DNA of 14,213 nt. It comes from Paracoccaceae bacterium (GTDB taxonomy: Bacteria > Pseudomonadota > Alphaproteobacteria > Rhodobacterales > Rhodobacteraceae). Where the stretch lies: positions 1-14,213 of the forward strand of contig SKMM01000251.1 in NCBI GenBank assembly GCA_007121055.1. The letters are read 5' to 3'. The translations under genes and the position numbers were made by a program. Of the stretch, positions 1 through 6,283 are shown one piece after another (the stretch's first letter is position 1; each line of letters opens with the position of its first letter). The notes under the pieces were generated by a model. The model was not told the DNA's origin. It did not search any database and saw only the letters and a program-made list of their open reading frames with translations.

Positions 1-24
1 CTGCTTGTGAAGCGAGATCAGCAT
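1..24 (-). CDS. IS481-family transposase, N-terminal fragment
   Basis: Only eight codons are present (MLISLHKQ), starting with ATG at 24 and running off the left edge. A G-rich stretch (GGGGGG) lies just upstream and could serve as ribosome binding site. From memory, one group of IS481-family DDE transposases in alphaproteobacteria begins MLISLHKQ followed by a helix-turn-helix region. Eight residues alone are weak evidence, but the IS end at 116 and the matching C-terminal fragment at the right edge, on the same strand, make the assignment reasonable. Confidence 0.6.
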
Positions 25-91
25 GCCAGCCCCCCATCCCGATAGCCTCGCAGAATCCATCGTGCCATGAACAGACCGGTCCGGCGAGGGT

Positions 92-116
92 CTATGTGAT
101 CATCCGGGATGGAGCA
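92..116 (-). repeat. IS481 terminal inverted repeat (transposase 5' side)
   Basis: Read on the minus strand from 116 inwards, the sequence starts TGCTCCATCCCGGATGATCA. It aligns with the IS end at 14101 (TGTCACATCCCGTGTGATTA) with 16 of 25 identities. Both ends start with TG, as IS481-family termini do. Confidence 0.65.
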
Positions 117-122
117 CCTAAC
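117..122 (+). repeat. CCTAAC hexamer abutting IS end (putative target-site duplication)
   Basis: CCTAAC touches the left IS end. The same hexamer in the same direction abuts the right IS end at 14095-14100. IS481-family members are known to duplicate about 6 bp at TA-centred targets, so this is probably a target duplication or a preferred target. Confidence 0.5.
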
Positions 123-165
123 CTTCTGTCCACGAAACCGGCAGCAGGCCACCGTTCAGTGGTCC

Positions 166-981
166 TCACGCAGTAAGTCTCGCGGTCTCGTCCCATAGGG
201 GCTGCAGGAGCGGAGCGCCGAAGTGATAGCCCTGAAGGCAGTTCAGGCCGAAGTCGGTGCAGGCGACGGCGTCGGCGGCGGTCTCGACCTTCTCACCCAC
301 CGTCAGCATCTCGAAATGCCGGCCGATCGACACCAGCGCCCGGACCAGAGCCTGGTTGTCGGTGTTGTGGCCAAGCCCGCCGATGAACTGTCCGTCGATC
401 TTGAGGATGTCTAACCGCAAGTCCCGCAGGTAGCGGAACGAGGTGGCGCCCGCGCCGAAGTCGTCCAATGCGAAGGCCACGCCGCTGGCCTGCAGGCCCC
501 TCATGAAGCTGGCCACCTGGTCGGGCCGGCCCATGGCCGAGCTCTCGGTGATCTCGAGGATCAGGCGCTCGCCGACGGTGGGGTCGGCGGCAAGGCCGCG
601 CCGCAGGGTCTCTTCCCAGCGGGGCGCGCCGATCGAATGGGTCGACATGTTGACGGACAAGCGCAACCCCGGCTGTCTGCGCAAGGCCGCGAGCCCGAGG
701 TCGAGGGCGAGCGTGTCGATCTCGGCGCCGAGTTCTGTCCCCTCCACCAGTTCGATGAAGTCTCCGGCCGGCAGGATCCGACCGCCCGGGTCGGACAGGC
801 GGATCAGCCCCTCATGGAAGGCAGGCAGATGGGGCGTGCTGGCCTGGACCACCGGCTGGAATGCAAGGGCGGCGGCGCGGCTGGCCACCGCAGAGCGCAC
901 GGCCGCGATCATATCTGCTTGGGGGCAGGGCGCATCCCCCTTGCTGGGCGGCATAGCGGGGTTGCCGTCATCGACGCTCAT
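166..981 (-). CDS. EAL-domain cyclic-di-GMP phosphodiesterase
   Basis: A stand-alone EAL domain of 271 residues that would hydrolyse c-di-GMP to pGpG in the cytoplasm, lowering the second messenger that favours biofilm over motility. No signal peptide, membrane segment, GGDEF or PAS domain is seen. The metal and catalytic residues all appear to be present: E57 and R61 in EGLIR (an EAL variant with Gly for Ala), N111, E143, D173 and D174 in DDFGAG, K193, E229 and E232 in GEKVE, and Q248. Activity is therefore plausible. The frame stays open up to a GTG at 1005, but ATG 981 is chosen because AGGAGG lies 8 nt upstream of it. The gene lies between an IS end and tlpA, 105 nt from the latter, with no obvious functional link to either. 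Confidence 0.88.
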   Translation of the reverse strand: MSVDDGNPAMPPSKGDAPCPQADMIAAVRSAVASRAAALAFQPVVQASTPHLPAFHEGLIRLSDPGGRILPAGDFIELVEGTELGAEIDTLALDLGLAALRRQPGLRLSVNMSTHSIGAPRWEETLRRGLAADPTVGERLILEITESSAMGRPDQVASFMRGLQASGVAFALDDFGAGATSFRYLRDLRLDILKIDGQFIGGLGHNTDNQALVRALVSIGRHFEMLTVGEKVETAADAVACTDFGLNCLQGYHFGAPLLQPLWDETARLTA

Positions 982-1086
982 AGAGCCAACCTCCTGGGCC
1001 GCCACGGCCCAAGGCCCGATCTGGCACCGAATCCCTTTCCACGACGTTAAGTGTGGCTGTTTGTTCGAATTAAGGAGATCGCGGTC

Positions 1087-1653
1087 TCAGCGAGACAGCA
1101 GGGCTTCGAGCACACGGCGCGCGTCCGGCCCGTTCCAGTCGGCGTCGCCGGTCAGGCGCGCCACCTCGCGCCCCTCGGGGTCTACCAGAACCGTCACCGG
1201 CAGGCCGAACACTCCCATGGCCGCGGCAAACCGCTGGCGTGGGTCGCGCAGGATCGGAAGGTGGTCCAGCCCCGCCTCCGCGTAGAAGCGGCGGATCACG
1301 GGGAGAGGGCTGCGCCCGGTGGCGACCGGCAGCACGGCGAGGTCTGGCCCGCCCAGATCCCCCTCCAGCGCGTCCAGCGCCGGCATTTCATCGCGGCAGG
1401 GCGGGCACCAGGTCGCCCAGAAATTCAGCACAATCCAGCGGCCGCGCCAGTCCTCGAACGCATGCTCGCCGTACTCGGCGTCGAGCAGCACCGCGGCGGG
1501 CACCTCGCGCGGAGTGTCGTGGATCACCAGGGCGCGCATGTCGCCGGCCCGCAGTGCGCGAAGGGCCTCCGGGTCTGCCATGGCGGCATTTGCAGCCAGC
1601 AGCAGCGCAAGATACACAACCGCGGCATGCAGTCGTCGAAGGGGCAGGGGCAT
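1087..1653 (-). CDS. tlpA: TlpA-like periplasmic thioredoxin (thiol:disulfide reductase)
   Basis: A 188-residue exported thioredoxin-fold protein that probably keeps periplasmic thiols reduced, as TlpA does in cytochrome oxidase copper-centre assembly. Residues 1-26 form a signal peptide or membrane anchor (two Arg, hydrophobic stretch 10-24, then AMA). The thioredoxin motif WCPPC has C83 and C86, and the cis-proline is P152 in GLPVT. The end of the domain (LTGDADWNGPDA) resembles TlpA proteins I recall next to argH in Rhodobacterales. ATG 1653 is chosen because it starts the signal peptide; GGGAGG lies 11 nt upstream. An upstream in-frame ATG at 1713 would add 20 residues before the signal peptide. 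The gene is divergent from argH and the start codons overlap, so the promoter must lie inside argH. Confidence 0.88.
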   Translation of the reverse strand: MPLPLRRLHAAVVYLALLLAANAAMADPEALRALRAGDMRALVIHDTPREVPAAVLLDAEYGEHAFEDWRGRWIVLNFWATWCPPCRDEMPALDALEGDLGGPDLAVLPVATGRSPLPVIRRFYAEAGLDHLPILRDPRQRFAAAMGVFGLPVTVLVDPEGREVARLTGDADWNGPDARRVLEALLSR

Positions 1654-3079
1654 GAGCGACACGACCTCCCGAGGGGTTCCGGGCGCCGGGGCGGCGCCGG
1701 GGTCAAACACCATGTGGGGCGGCCGATTCGCGGGCGGCCCCGACGCGATCATGGAGGCGATCAACGCCTCCATCGGCTTCGACCGGCGCCTGGCGGCCGA
1801 GGATATCGCCGGCTCGCGCGCCCATGCCGCGATGCTGGCAGCAACCGGCATCCTGAGCGATAGCGACGCCGAGGCGATCCGCAAAGGCCTTCTCACCGTG
1901 TTGTCAGAGATCGAGGCGGGGAAGTTCGGCTTCTCGACCGCGCTCGAGGACATCCACATGAATGTGGAGGCCCGGCTTAAGGAAGTCATCGGCGCGCCCG
2001 CCGGCCGGCTGCACACCGCGCGGTCGCGAAATGATCAGGTGGCCACCGACCTGCGGCTATGGCTCCGGACGCGGATGGAAGATGCCATCGGGGGGATCGC
2101 AGCGCTGCAGCGCGCGCTGCTGGCCCAGGCCGAGGCAGGGGCCGACTGGGTAATGCCGGGGTTCACCCATCTGCAGACCGCCCAGCCGGTGACCTGGGGC
2201 CACCACATGCTGGCCTATGTCGAGATGCTGGGCCGCGATGCGGGCCGTCTGCGGGACGCGCGGGCGCGGCTCAACGAATGCCCGCTGGGGGCGGCGGCGC
2301 TGGCTGGCACGTCCTTTCCCATCGACCGGGAGATGACGGCGCGGGACCTGGGCTTTGACCGGCCCATGGCCAACTCGCTGGACGCGGTGTCGGCGCGGGA
2401 TTTCGCGCTGGAGTTCCTGTCGGCGGCGGCGATCTGCGCCATGCACCTGAGCCGGCTGGCCGAGGAGATCGTGATCTGGTCCTCGGCGCAATTCCGGTTC
2501 GTGGCCCTGTCGGACCGGTTCTCCACCGGCTCCTCGATCATGCCGCAGAAGAAGAACCCCGACGCCGCGGAGCTGCTGCGCGCCAAGATCGGGCGCATCC
2601 TCGGGTCCACCGTGGCGCTGTTCACGGTGATGAAGGGCTTGCCGCTGGCCTATTCCAAGGACATGCAGGAGGACAAGGAGCAGATCTTCGACGCCGCCGA
2701 CACGCTGCTGCTGTGCCTTGCGGCCATGGAGGGGATGGTGCGCGACATGACGGCGAACCGGGTGGCGTTGGAGGCTGCGGCCTCGGCGGGGTTTTCGACC
2801 GCCACGGATCTGGCGGACTGGCTGGTGCGCGCCGCGGGCCTGCCGTTCCGCGACGCCCATCACGTGACCGGCGCGCTGGTCGCGCAGGCCGAAGCGAAAG
2901 GCTGCGACCTGGCCGACCTGACGCTGGACGAGATGCAGGCCCAGCATCCTGCCATCACCGCCGACGTGTTCGACGTGCTGGGTGTGCACAATTCGGTGGC
3001 GAGCCGCACGAGTTTCGGCGGCACCGCGCCCGAACGGGTGCGCGAGCAGGTGGCGGCGTGGACGGCGCGCTTGGGATGA
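1652..3079 (+). CDS. argH: Argininosuccinate lyase
   Basis: A 475-residue cytoplasmic enzyme of the fumarase/aspartase superfamily that splits argininosuccinate into arginine and fumarate, the last step of arginine synthesis. Landmarks in order are MWGGRF (21-26), HTARSRNDQ, the THLQ stretch before AQPVTWGHH, and the superfamily signature GSSIMPQKKNPD starting at residue 293, whose serine is the catalytic acid/base loop residue. Length is normal for the family. ATG 1652 gives a 20-residue Gly/Ala/Ser-rich lead before MWGGRF. ATG 1712, at that Met, is the alternative; neither has a strong Shine-Dalgarno (AGGGGCAGGGGC precedes 1652). I prefer 1652 because related proteins, as I recall them, have a short lead. 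The start overlaps that of divergent tlpA, and the stop overlaps the start of a small lipoprotein gene. Confidence 0.95.
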   Translation: MSDTTSRGVPGAGAAPGSNTMWGGRFAGGPDAIMEAINASIGFDRRLAAEDIAGSRAHAAMLAATGILSDSDAEAIRKGLLTVLSEIEAGKFGFSTALEDIHMNVEARLKEVIGAPAGRLHTARSRNDQVATDLRLWLRTRMEDAIGGIAALQRALLAQAEAGADWVMPGFTHLQTAQPVTWGHHMLAYVEMLGRDAGRLRDARARLNECPLGAAALAGTSFPIDREMTARDLGFDRPMANSLDAVSARDFALEFLSAAAICAMHLSRLAEEIVIWSSAQFRFVALSDRFSTGSSIMPQKKNPDAAELLRAKIGRILGSTVALFTVMKGLPLAYSKDMQEDKEQIFDAADTLLLCLAAMEGMVRDMTANRVALEAAASAGFSTATDLADWLVRAAGLPFRDAHHVTGALVAQAEAKGCDLADLTLDEMQAQHPAITADVFDVLGVHNSVASRTSFGGTAPERVREQVAAWTARLG

Positions 3080-3237
3080 AGCGGCTTCTCGTGTTCATCC
3101 TGTTGCTGGTGGTGGTCAAGGCCGTGCTGCTGACCCTGACGGGCTGCGGTGTCGCTGGAGCACCGGAGGCGCCGCCTCCGCCGTCTGGCGTCACGATATC
3201 GGGTGAGGCGCGGTTCGGGGTGAGCGGCCGATTCTGA
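3076..3237 (+). CDS. Small lipoprotein (LptM-like position and form)
   Basis: A 53-residue predicted lipoprotein. Its ATG overlaps the argH stop (ATGA at 3076-3079), so translation is probably coupled. After MKR comes a hydrophobic stretch (4-21) and the lipobox LTGC with C24 as the lipidation site. The mature part is short, Pro-rich (APEAPPPP) and ends ARFGVSGRF. Alphaproteobacteria often carry a tiny lipoprotein gene between argH and lysA; some of these resemble LptM/YifL, which helps LPS translocon maturation and has a CGxxGP-like start (here CGVAGAP). The LptM comparison is an inference from position and shape. Here lysA does not follow. Confidence 0.75.
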   Translation: MKRLLVFILLLVVVKAVLLTLTGCGVAGAPEAPPPPSGVTISGEARFGVSGRF

Positions 3238-3370
3238 CCGGGGAGCGGCCAAAGGTTTCTACCGGAGGCCGAGTCGGCAGCGGCTTCCCTCGGCTGGAGC
3301 GCCCCTGCAGGTTCGGCGAATAACAAGCAATCACAGAGCTGTGCGTTTTGTCGCATGCAGGTATAGGAAT

Positions 3371-3384
3371 TTGATTTGGGTCAA
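3371..3384. promoter_or_regulatory. FNR/CRP-family box upstream of the sqr gene
   Basis: TTGATTTGGGTCAA lies 55 nt before the sqr start codon. It is a perfect TTGA-N6-TCAA palindrome and fits TTGAY-N4-RTCAA, the half-site pattern of FNR, FnrL and Dnr regulators. It is flanked by an outer inverted pair, GGAAT (3366-3370) and ATTCC (3393-3397). I cannot place the -10 box with confidence, so activation versus repression is open. Confidence 0.5.
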
Positions 3385-3439
3385 GGTTCGGTATTCCGTA
3401 GTGTGCAAACCAAAGGCACCTTTGAGGAGGAGACCGCCC

Positions 3440-4765
3440 ATGACCCCGTATCTTGACCCGAGCTTGGCGGCTGCCTCGCGCCGGGGCTTCCTTGGCATTG
3501 CTGCCGGCGGGTTGGCCTATGCCGCCGCCCCGGGCCACGCCCAGGCCGAGGTGAGCACCAACGCCCGCATCGCGATCCTCGGCGCCGGGGCCGGCGGGAT
3601 CGCCATCGCCAACCGGCTGGTGGAGCGGCTGGATGGTGCGCGCATCACCCTCGTGGATGGCAAGACCGAGCACTGGTACCAGCCCGGCCTGACGCTGATC
3701 GCGGCGGGGCTGCGGCCCGGCGACTATGCGCGGTCGCAGAATGCAAGCTGGCTGCCGCGGGGCGTGGACTGGGTGCAGGAATACGCCACCGAAATCGACC
3801 CCGAGGCGCAGGTCGTGCGCACCACCGGGGGCCAGCGGCTGGAGTATGACTATCTGATCGTATCCACCGGCCTCGTGCTGGACTGGGACGCGGTGGAGGG
3901 CTTCGACCTCGACCGGGTCGGCCCCGAGACCGGCACCGGCGCGCATTACGCGGGCCCCGATGCCGCGGTGAAGACCTGGGCCGCCATGGACGCCTTCACC
4001 GACCGTGGTGGGCACGCGCTGTTCTCGCGCCCCGCGACCGAGATGAAATGCGCCGGCGCGCCCATCAAGTACTGCTTCCTGACGGACGACTATCTGCGCC
4101 GGAAAGGCACCCGCGACGGCAGCCACATCACCTATGCCGCCCATTCGGGCATCCTGTTCGGCGTGCCGGTGATCAACGAGAAGGTCGTGCTGATCATGCG
4201 CCGGCAGGAGGTGGAGGTCTGCCACCACCATGTGCTGCAATCGGTGGACATGGACCGCAAGCGGGCGACCTTCCGCACGCAGGACGGCACCACCGACATC
4301 GACTACGACTTCTTCAACGTCATCCCGCCGCAGCGGGCGCCGCAGGTGGTCCGCGACTCGGGCCTGTCGTGGGAGGAGCGCTGGACGGACCAGGGCTGGA
4401 TCGAGGTGGACATGCACACGCTCCGCCATGCCCGCTATCCCAACGTCTTCGGCATCGGCGACATCAACGGCGTGCCCAAGGGCAAGACCGCGGCCTCCGT
4501 CAAGTTCCACCTGCCGGTGGTCGAGGATCACCTGGTCGCGCAGATCCAGGGCCGCGAGGGCACGCTCAGCTACAACGGCTACACCTCCTGCCCGCTGATC
4601 ACCCGCGTCGGCCGGGCGATGCTGATCGAGTTCGACTATCAGGACAATCTCGTGCCCTCCTTCCCCGGCATCGTGGCGCCGCTGGAGGAGCTGTGGATTT
4701 CCTGGCTGATGAAGGAAGTGGCGCTGAAGGCCACCTACAATGCCATGCTGCGCGGCCGCGCCTGA
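3440..4765 (+). CDS. sqr: Tat-exported sulfide:quinone oxidoreductase (SQOR/type II-like)
   Basis: A 441-residue FAD-dependent flavoprotein that oxidises sulfide at a disulfide centre and passes the electrons to membrane quinone. Residues 1-36 look like a twin-arginine signal: SRRGFLG (13-19), a hydrophobic Ala/Gly stretch, then HAQA. The dinucleotide-binding motif GAGAGG is at 48-53 and the C-terminal FAD motif NVFGIGD ends at D341. The two catalytic cysteines are in family context: C204 in KCAGAP and C384 in YTSCPL, matching the mitochondrial SQOR type. The C-terminal helix (LWISWLMKEVALKATYNAML) could sit on the membrane. ATG 3440 is chosen because GAGGAGGAG precedes it and it begins the Tat signal. 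The small membrane protein gene follows after 23 nt, probably in one operon. A less specific FAD oxidoreductase role is possible, but both cysteines argue for SQR. Confidence 0.88.
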   Translation: MTPYLDPSLAAASRRGFLGIAAGGLAYAAAPGHAQAEVSTNARIAILGAGAGGIAIANRLVERLDGARITLVDGKTEHWYQPGLTLIAAGLRPGDYARSQNASWLPRGVDWVQEYATEIDPEAQVVRTTGGQRLEYDYLIVSTGLVLDWDAVEGFDLDRVGPETGTGAHYAGPDAAVKTWAAMDAFTDRGGHALFSRPATEMKCAGAPIKYCFLTDDYLRRKGTRDGSHITYAAHSGILFGVPVINEKVVLIMRRQEVEVCHHHVLQSVDMDRKRATFRTQDGTTDIDYDFFNVIPPQRAPQVVRDSGLSWEERWTDQGWIEVDMHTLRHARYPNVFGIGDINGVPKGKTAASVKFHLPVVEDHLVAQIQGREGTLSYNGYTSCPLITRVGRAMLIEFDYQDNLVPSFPGIVAPLEELWISWLMKEVALKATYNAMLRGRA

Positions 4766-4788
4766 GCGCCTGAAGGGGAGTAGACAAG

Positions 4789-5151
4789 ATGGAAGAGTTT
4801 TCCGTAGGCACCTTCCTTGCGGTGTTCGAAGAGATGTTCGGGCCGTGGCTGTTCTGGGCCATGGTGGCCGTGGCGGCCCTGATCACGGTGGCGTATCTGT
4901 ATGTCCTGATCCGCGACCACGGCATGGGGATGCGGCGGTTCCTGCTGGCGCAGCTGTCGATGCCCATCGGGGCGGTGGCCGCGGTGGCCTTCGTGATGTG
5001 GATCACCAACTCGCGGATGGCCGATATCGGCGGGCCCATCGACTGGATCGTGCTTCTGGGCGTGGCGGTGCTGGGCGCCGGGGGGTTCTCGATCCTCGTC
5101 TATGTCGCGCAGTCGCTGATCCGCGGCAAGCGTGAGGAAGACCTGATCTGA
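4789..5151 (+). CDS. Small three-TM membrane protein encoded with SQR (possibly DUF5368)
   Basis: A 120-residue inner-membrane protein of unknown function. Three hydrophobic segments are visible at about 18-40, 52-73 and 84-108, with a short charged loop (RDHGMGMRR) between the first two and a charged tail (RGKREEDLI). There are no cysteines, histidine clusters or haem motifs, so nothing suggests a cofactor. It starts at ATG 4789 with GGGGAG upstream and follows the SQR gene by 23 nt, so the two are probably co-transcribed. From memory it resembles the uncharacterised DUF5368 proteins of Rhodobacterales; I cannot verify that. A role in anchoring SQR or in sulfide/sulfane transport is guesswork from position. 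Confidence 0.8.
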   Translation: MEEFSVGTFLAVFEEMFGPWLFWAMVAVAALITVAYLYVLIRDHGMGMRRFLLAQLSMPIGAVAAVAFVMWITNSRMADIGGPIDWIVLLGVAVLGAGGFSILVYVAQSLIRGKREEDLI

Positions 5152-5162
5152 GCCCGTGAGGG

Positions 5163-5193
5163 AGGGACGGCGCCGTCACCCGGCGCCGTCCCT
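5163..5193 (+). terminator. Hairpin terminator between convergent sqr operon and glk
   Basis: A 12-bp perfect stem (AGGGACGGCGCC at 5163-5174 with its complement at 5182-5193) and a 7-nt loop start 11 nt after the membrane-protein stop. Only TT follows on the plus strand, and no T tract follows on the minus strand. The glk stop codon (5176-5178) lies in the loop, so the last glk codons form one arm. Confidence 0.75.
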
Positions 5194-6114
5194 TTGCATG
5201 TGCGCGGCACACCCTGTCAGTGCGGCGAAATCATCCTCGATCAGCCACACGGGGATGCGCTTGAGAAGATGCGACAGGCGCCCCTTGGCGCAGAATGCCG
5301 CCGCGAATTCATCGGGGCCCAGCCGGTGCGCCACCGCCCGAGCCATGCCCCCGGCCAGATACACGCCCCCCCAGGGCAGATGCACCAGCGCCAGATCGCC
5401 CGCCACGCCCCCCAGCAGCCGCACGAACAGCGCCAGCGCGGCCGCGGCGCCCGGATCGTCCGGCGCGCAGTCGATGACCGCCCGCGCCGTCCGCCCGCCA
5501 TGCCCCAGAAAACGATCGATCTGCGCGAGGCCGCGGCCCGACAGCGTCTCCTCGATCTCGGGCGGCAGGCCGCGGGCGACCAGATCAGCCGCTAGCTTGG
5601 CCACCTGCCCGTCCAGCGCCGGCAGGGTGGCATGCCCCGCCTCCGATGCCGTGACCAGCCGCACCCCCGGGCCGTCATGCACCACCGCCGCGTTGAAGCC
5701 GGTGCCCACCCCGATCACCATTCGCGGCCCAAGCCCTGCCTCGCCCGCCACTACCTCCCGCAGCCCTCCGGCGGGCAGGGCGTCCAGCGCATGACCCTGC
5801 GCTTGAAGGTCGTTGAGCAGTAACGCTGGCACCCCGCCGCAGGCCTTCGACAGCCCTGCCTCGGAGATCTTCCAGTCGAGGTTGGTCATGAACGCCGCCC
5901 CCTCGGTGACCGCTCCGGCCACCGCCGCGCAGACCCCGCCCAGCTGCGGCCCGCCGAGCCTTGCCAGATAGTCGCCAATCAGCGCCTCCGGACCTGCAAA
6001 ACCTGCGTTTTCCAGCCGCACCACCGTGTCCGGCAGCACCTCGGCCTCCCGCGCCAGCGCCAGCCGGCTGTTGGTGCCGCCGATATCGGCCACGAGGATG
6101 GGAAGGGGGGACAT
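5176..6114 (-). CDS. glk: Glucokinase (Glk family)
   Basis: A 312-residue cytoplasmic kinase that phosphorylates glucose with ATP to glucose 6-phosphate. It begins with the phosphate-binding motif VADIGGTNSR (8-17). N101 and D102 in LLLNDLQAQ correspond to the sugar-binding Asn and catalytic Asp of E. coli-type Glk. GVGTGFNAAV, EAGHATLPA and VYLAGGMA follow in family order. Length is close to the E. coli-type enzyme, and there is no ROK zinc-site cysteine cluster. ATG 6114 is chosen because GGAGAG lies just upstream and the family motif starts there; the open frame continues much further without homology. The gene is divergent from aglE across 169 nt and would handle glucose released from imported alpha-glucosides. 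Confidence 0.93.
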   Translation of the reverse strand: MSPLPILVADIGGTNSRLALAREAEVLPDTVVRLENAGFAGPEALIGDYLARLGGPQLGGVCAAVAGAVTEGAAFMTNLDWKISEAGLSKACGGVPALLLNDLQAQGHALDALPAGGLREVVAGEAGLGPRMVIGVGTGFNAAVVHDGPGVRLVTASEAGHATLPALDGQVAKLAADLVARGLPPEIEETLSGRGLAQIDRFLGHGGRTARAVIDCAPDDPGAAAALALFVRLLGGVAGDLALVHLPWGGVYLAGGMARAVAHRLGPDEFAAAFCAKGRLSHLLKRIPVWLIEDDFAALTGCAAHMQRDGAG

Positions 6115-6158
6115 GGGTCTCTCCGCTCTGCGCTGCCTGCCGCGCCGCGGCGGCCGAT

Positions 6159-6189
6159 TTGACAGTCGCGCCCGATTGAACAAGATTAT
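6159..6189 (+). promoter_or_regulatory. Candidate sigma-70 promoter of aglEFGK
   Basis: A perfect TTGACA (6159-6164) is followed after 19 nt by GATTAT (6184-6189), which matches TATAAT at four of six positions. The spacer is longer than the usual 17 nt. It sits in the only non-coding stretch between glk and aglE, about 95 nt before the aglE start. Confidence 0.35.
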
Positions 6190-6202
6190 TGCGCATGCAC
6201 AA
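6189..6202. promoter_or_regulatory. Palindrome in glk-aglE intergenic region, possible LacI-type operator
   Basis: TTGCGCATGCACAA is an inverted repeat with one mismatched pair (C against A). It overlaps the downstream edge of the candidate aglE promoter. Agl operons are commonly controlled by the LacI-family repressor AglR, whose operators are palindromes of about this size. Those usually centre on CG, whereas this one centres on AT, so the assignment is tentative. Confidence 0.35.
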
Positions 6203-6283
6203 GGGTCGGGCGGCCCCCGACGCGGCTGCCCCGTCCCCAACCGCAAGGCGCGAGCAACGCGCATGAACGGGAGGGCACACGCC

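Larger units (their letters stand above)
1..116 (-). mobile_element. IS481-family insertion sequence, 5' end (truncated by window edge)
   Basis: This is the transposase-start side of an insertion sequence that continues past the left edge. On the minus strand it begins at 116 with TGCTCCATCCCGGATGAT, then about 90 nt of leader, then a transposase start codon at 24. The end resembles the IS end at 14101-14125 at the other side of the window: aligned without gaps, 16 of the first 25 bases agree, including the block CATCCCG and the block TGAT. That is the relation expected of left and right terminal inverted repeats of one IS type. The hexamer CCTAAC (117-122) abuts the end. The family assignment rests on the transposase fragments at both window edges. 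Confidence 0.75.

Noticed and set aside
3..176. A plus-strand frame open from the left edge to 176
   Set aside because: It has no start in the window, no motif and mixed third-position bases. It overlaps the IS end and the target hexamer, so it is not a credible gene.
3268..3294. GCCGAG / CTCGGC hairpin after the small lipoprotein gene
   Set aside because: Six base pairs with a 15-nt loop and no T tract; too weak in GC-rich DNA to call a terminator.
3191..4531. A 446-codon open frame on the minus strand opposite the SQR gene
   Set aside because: Shadow of sqr: no domain, His/Arg/Gly-rich, while the plus strand encodes all SQR motifs.
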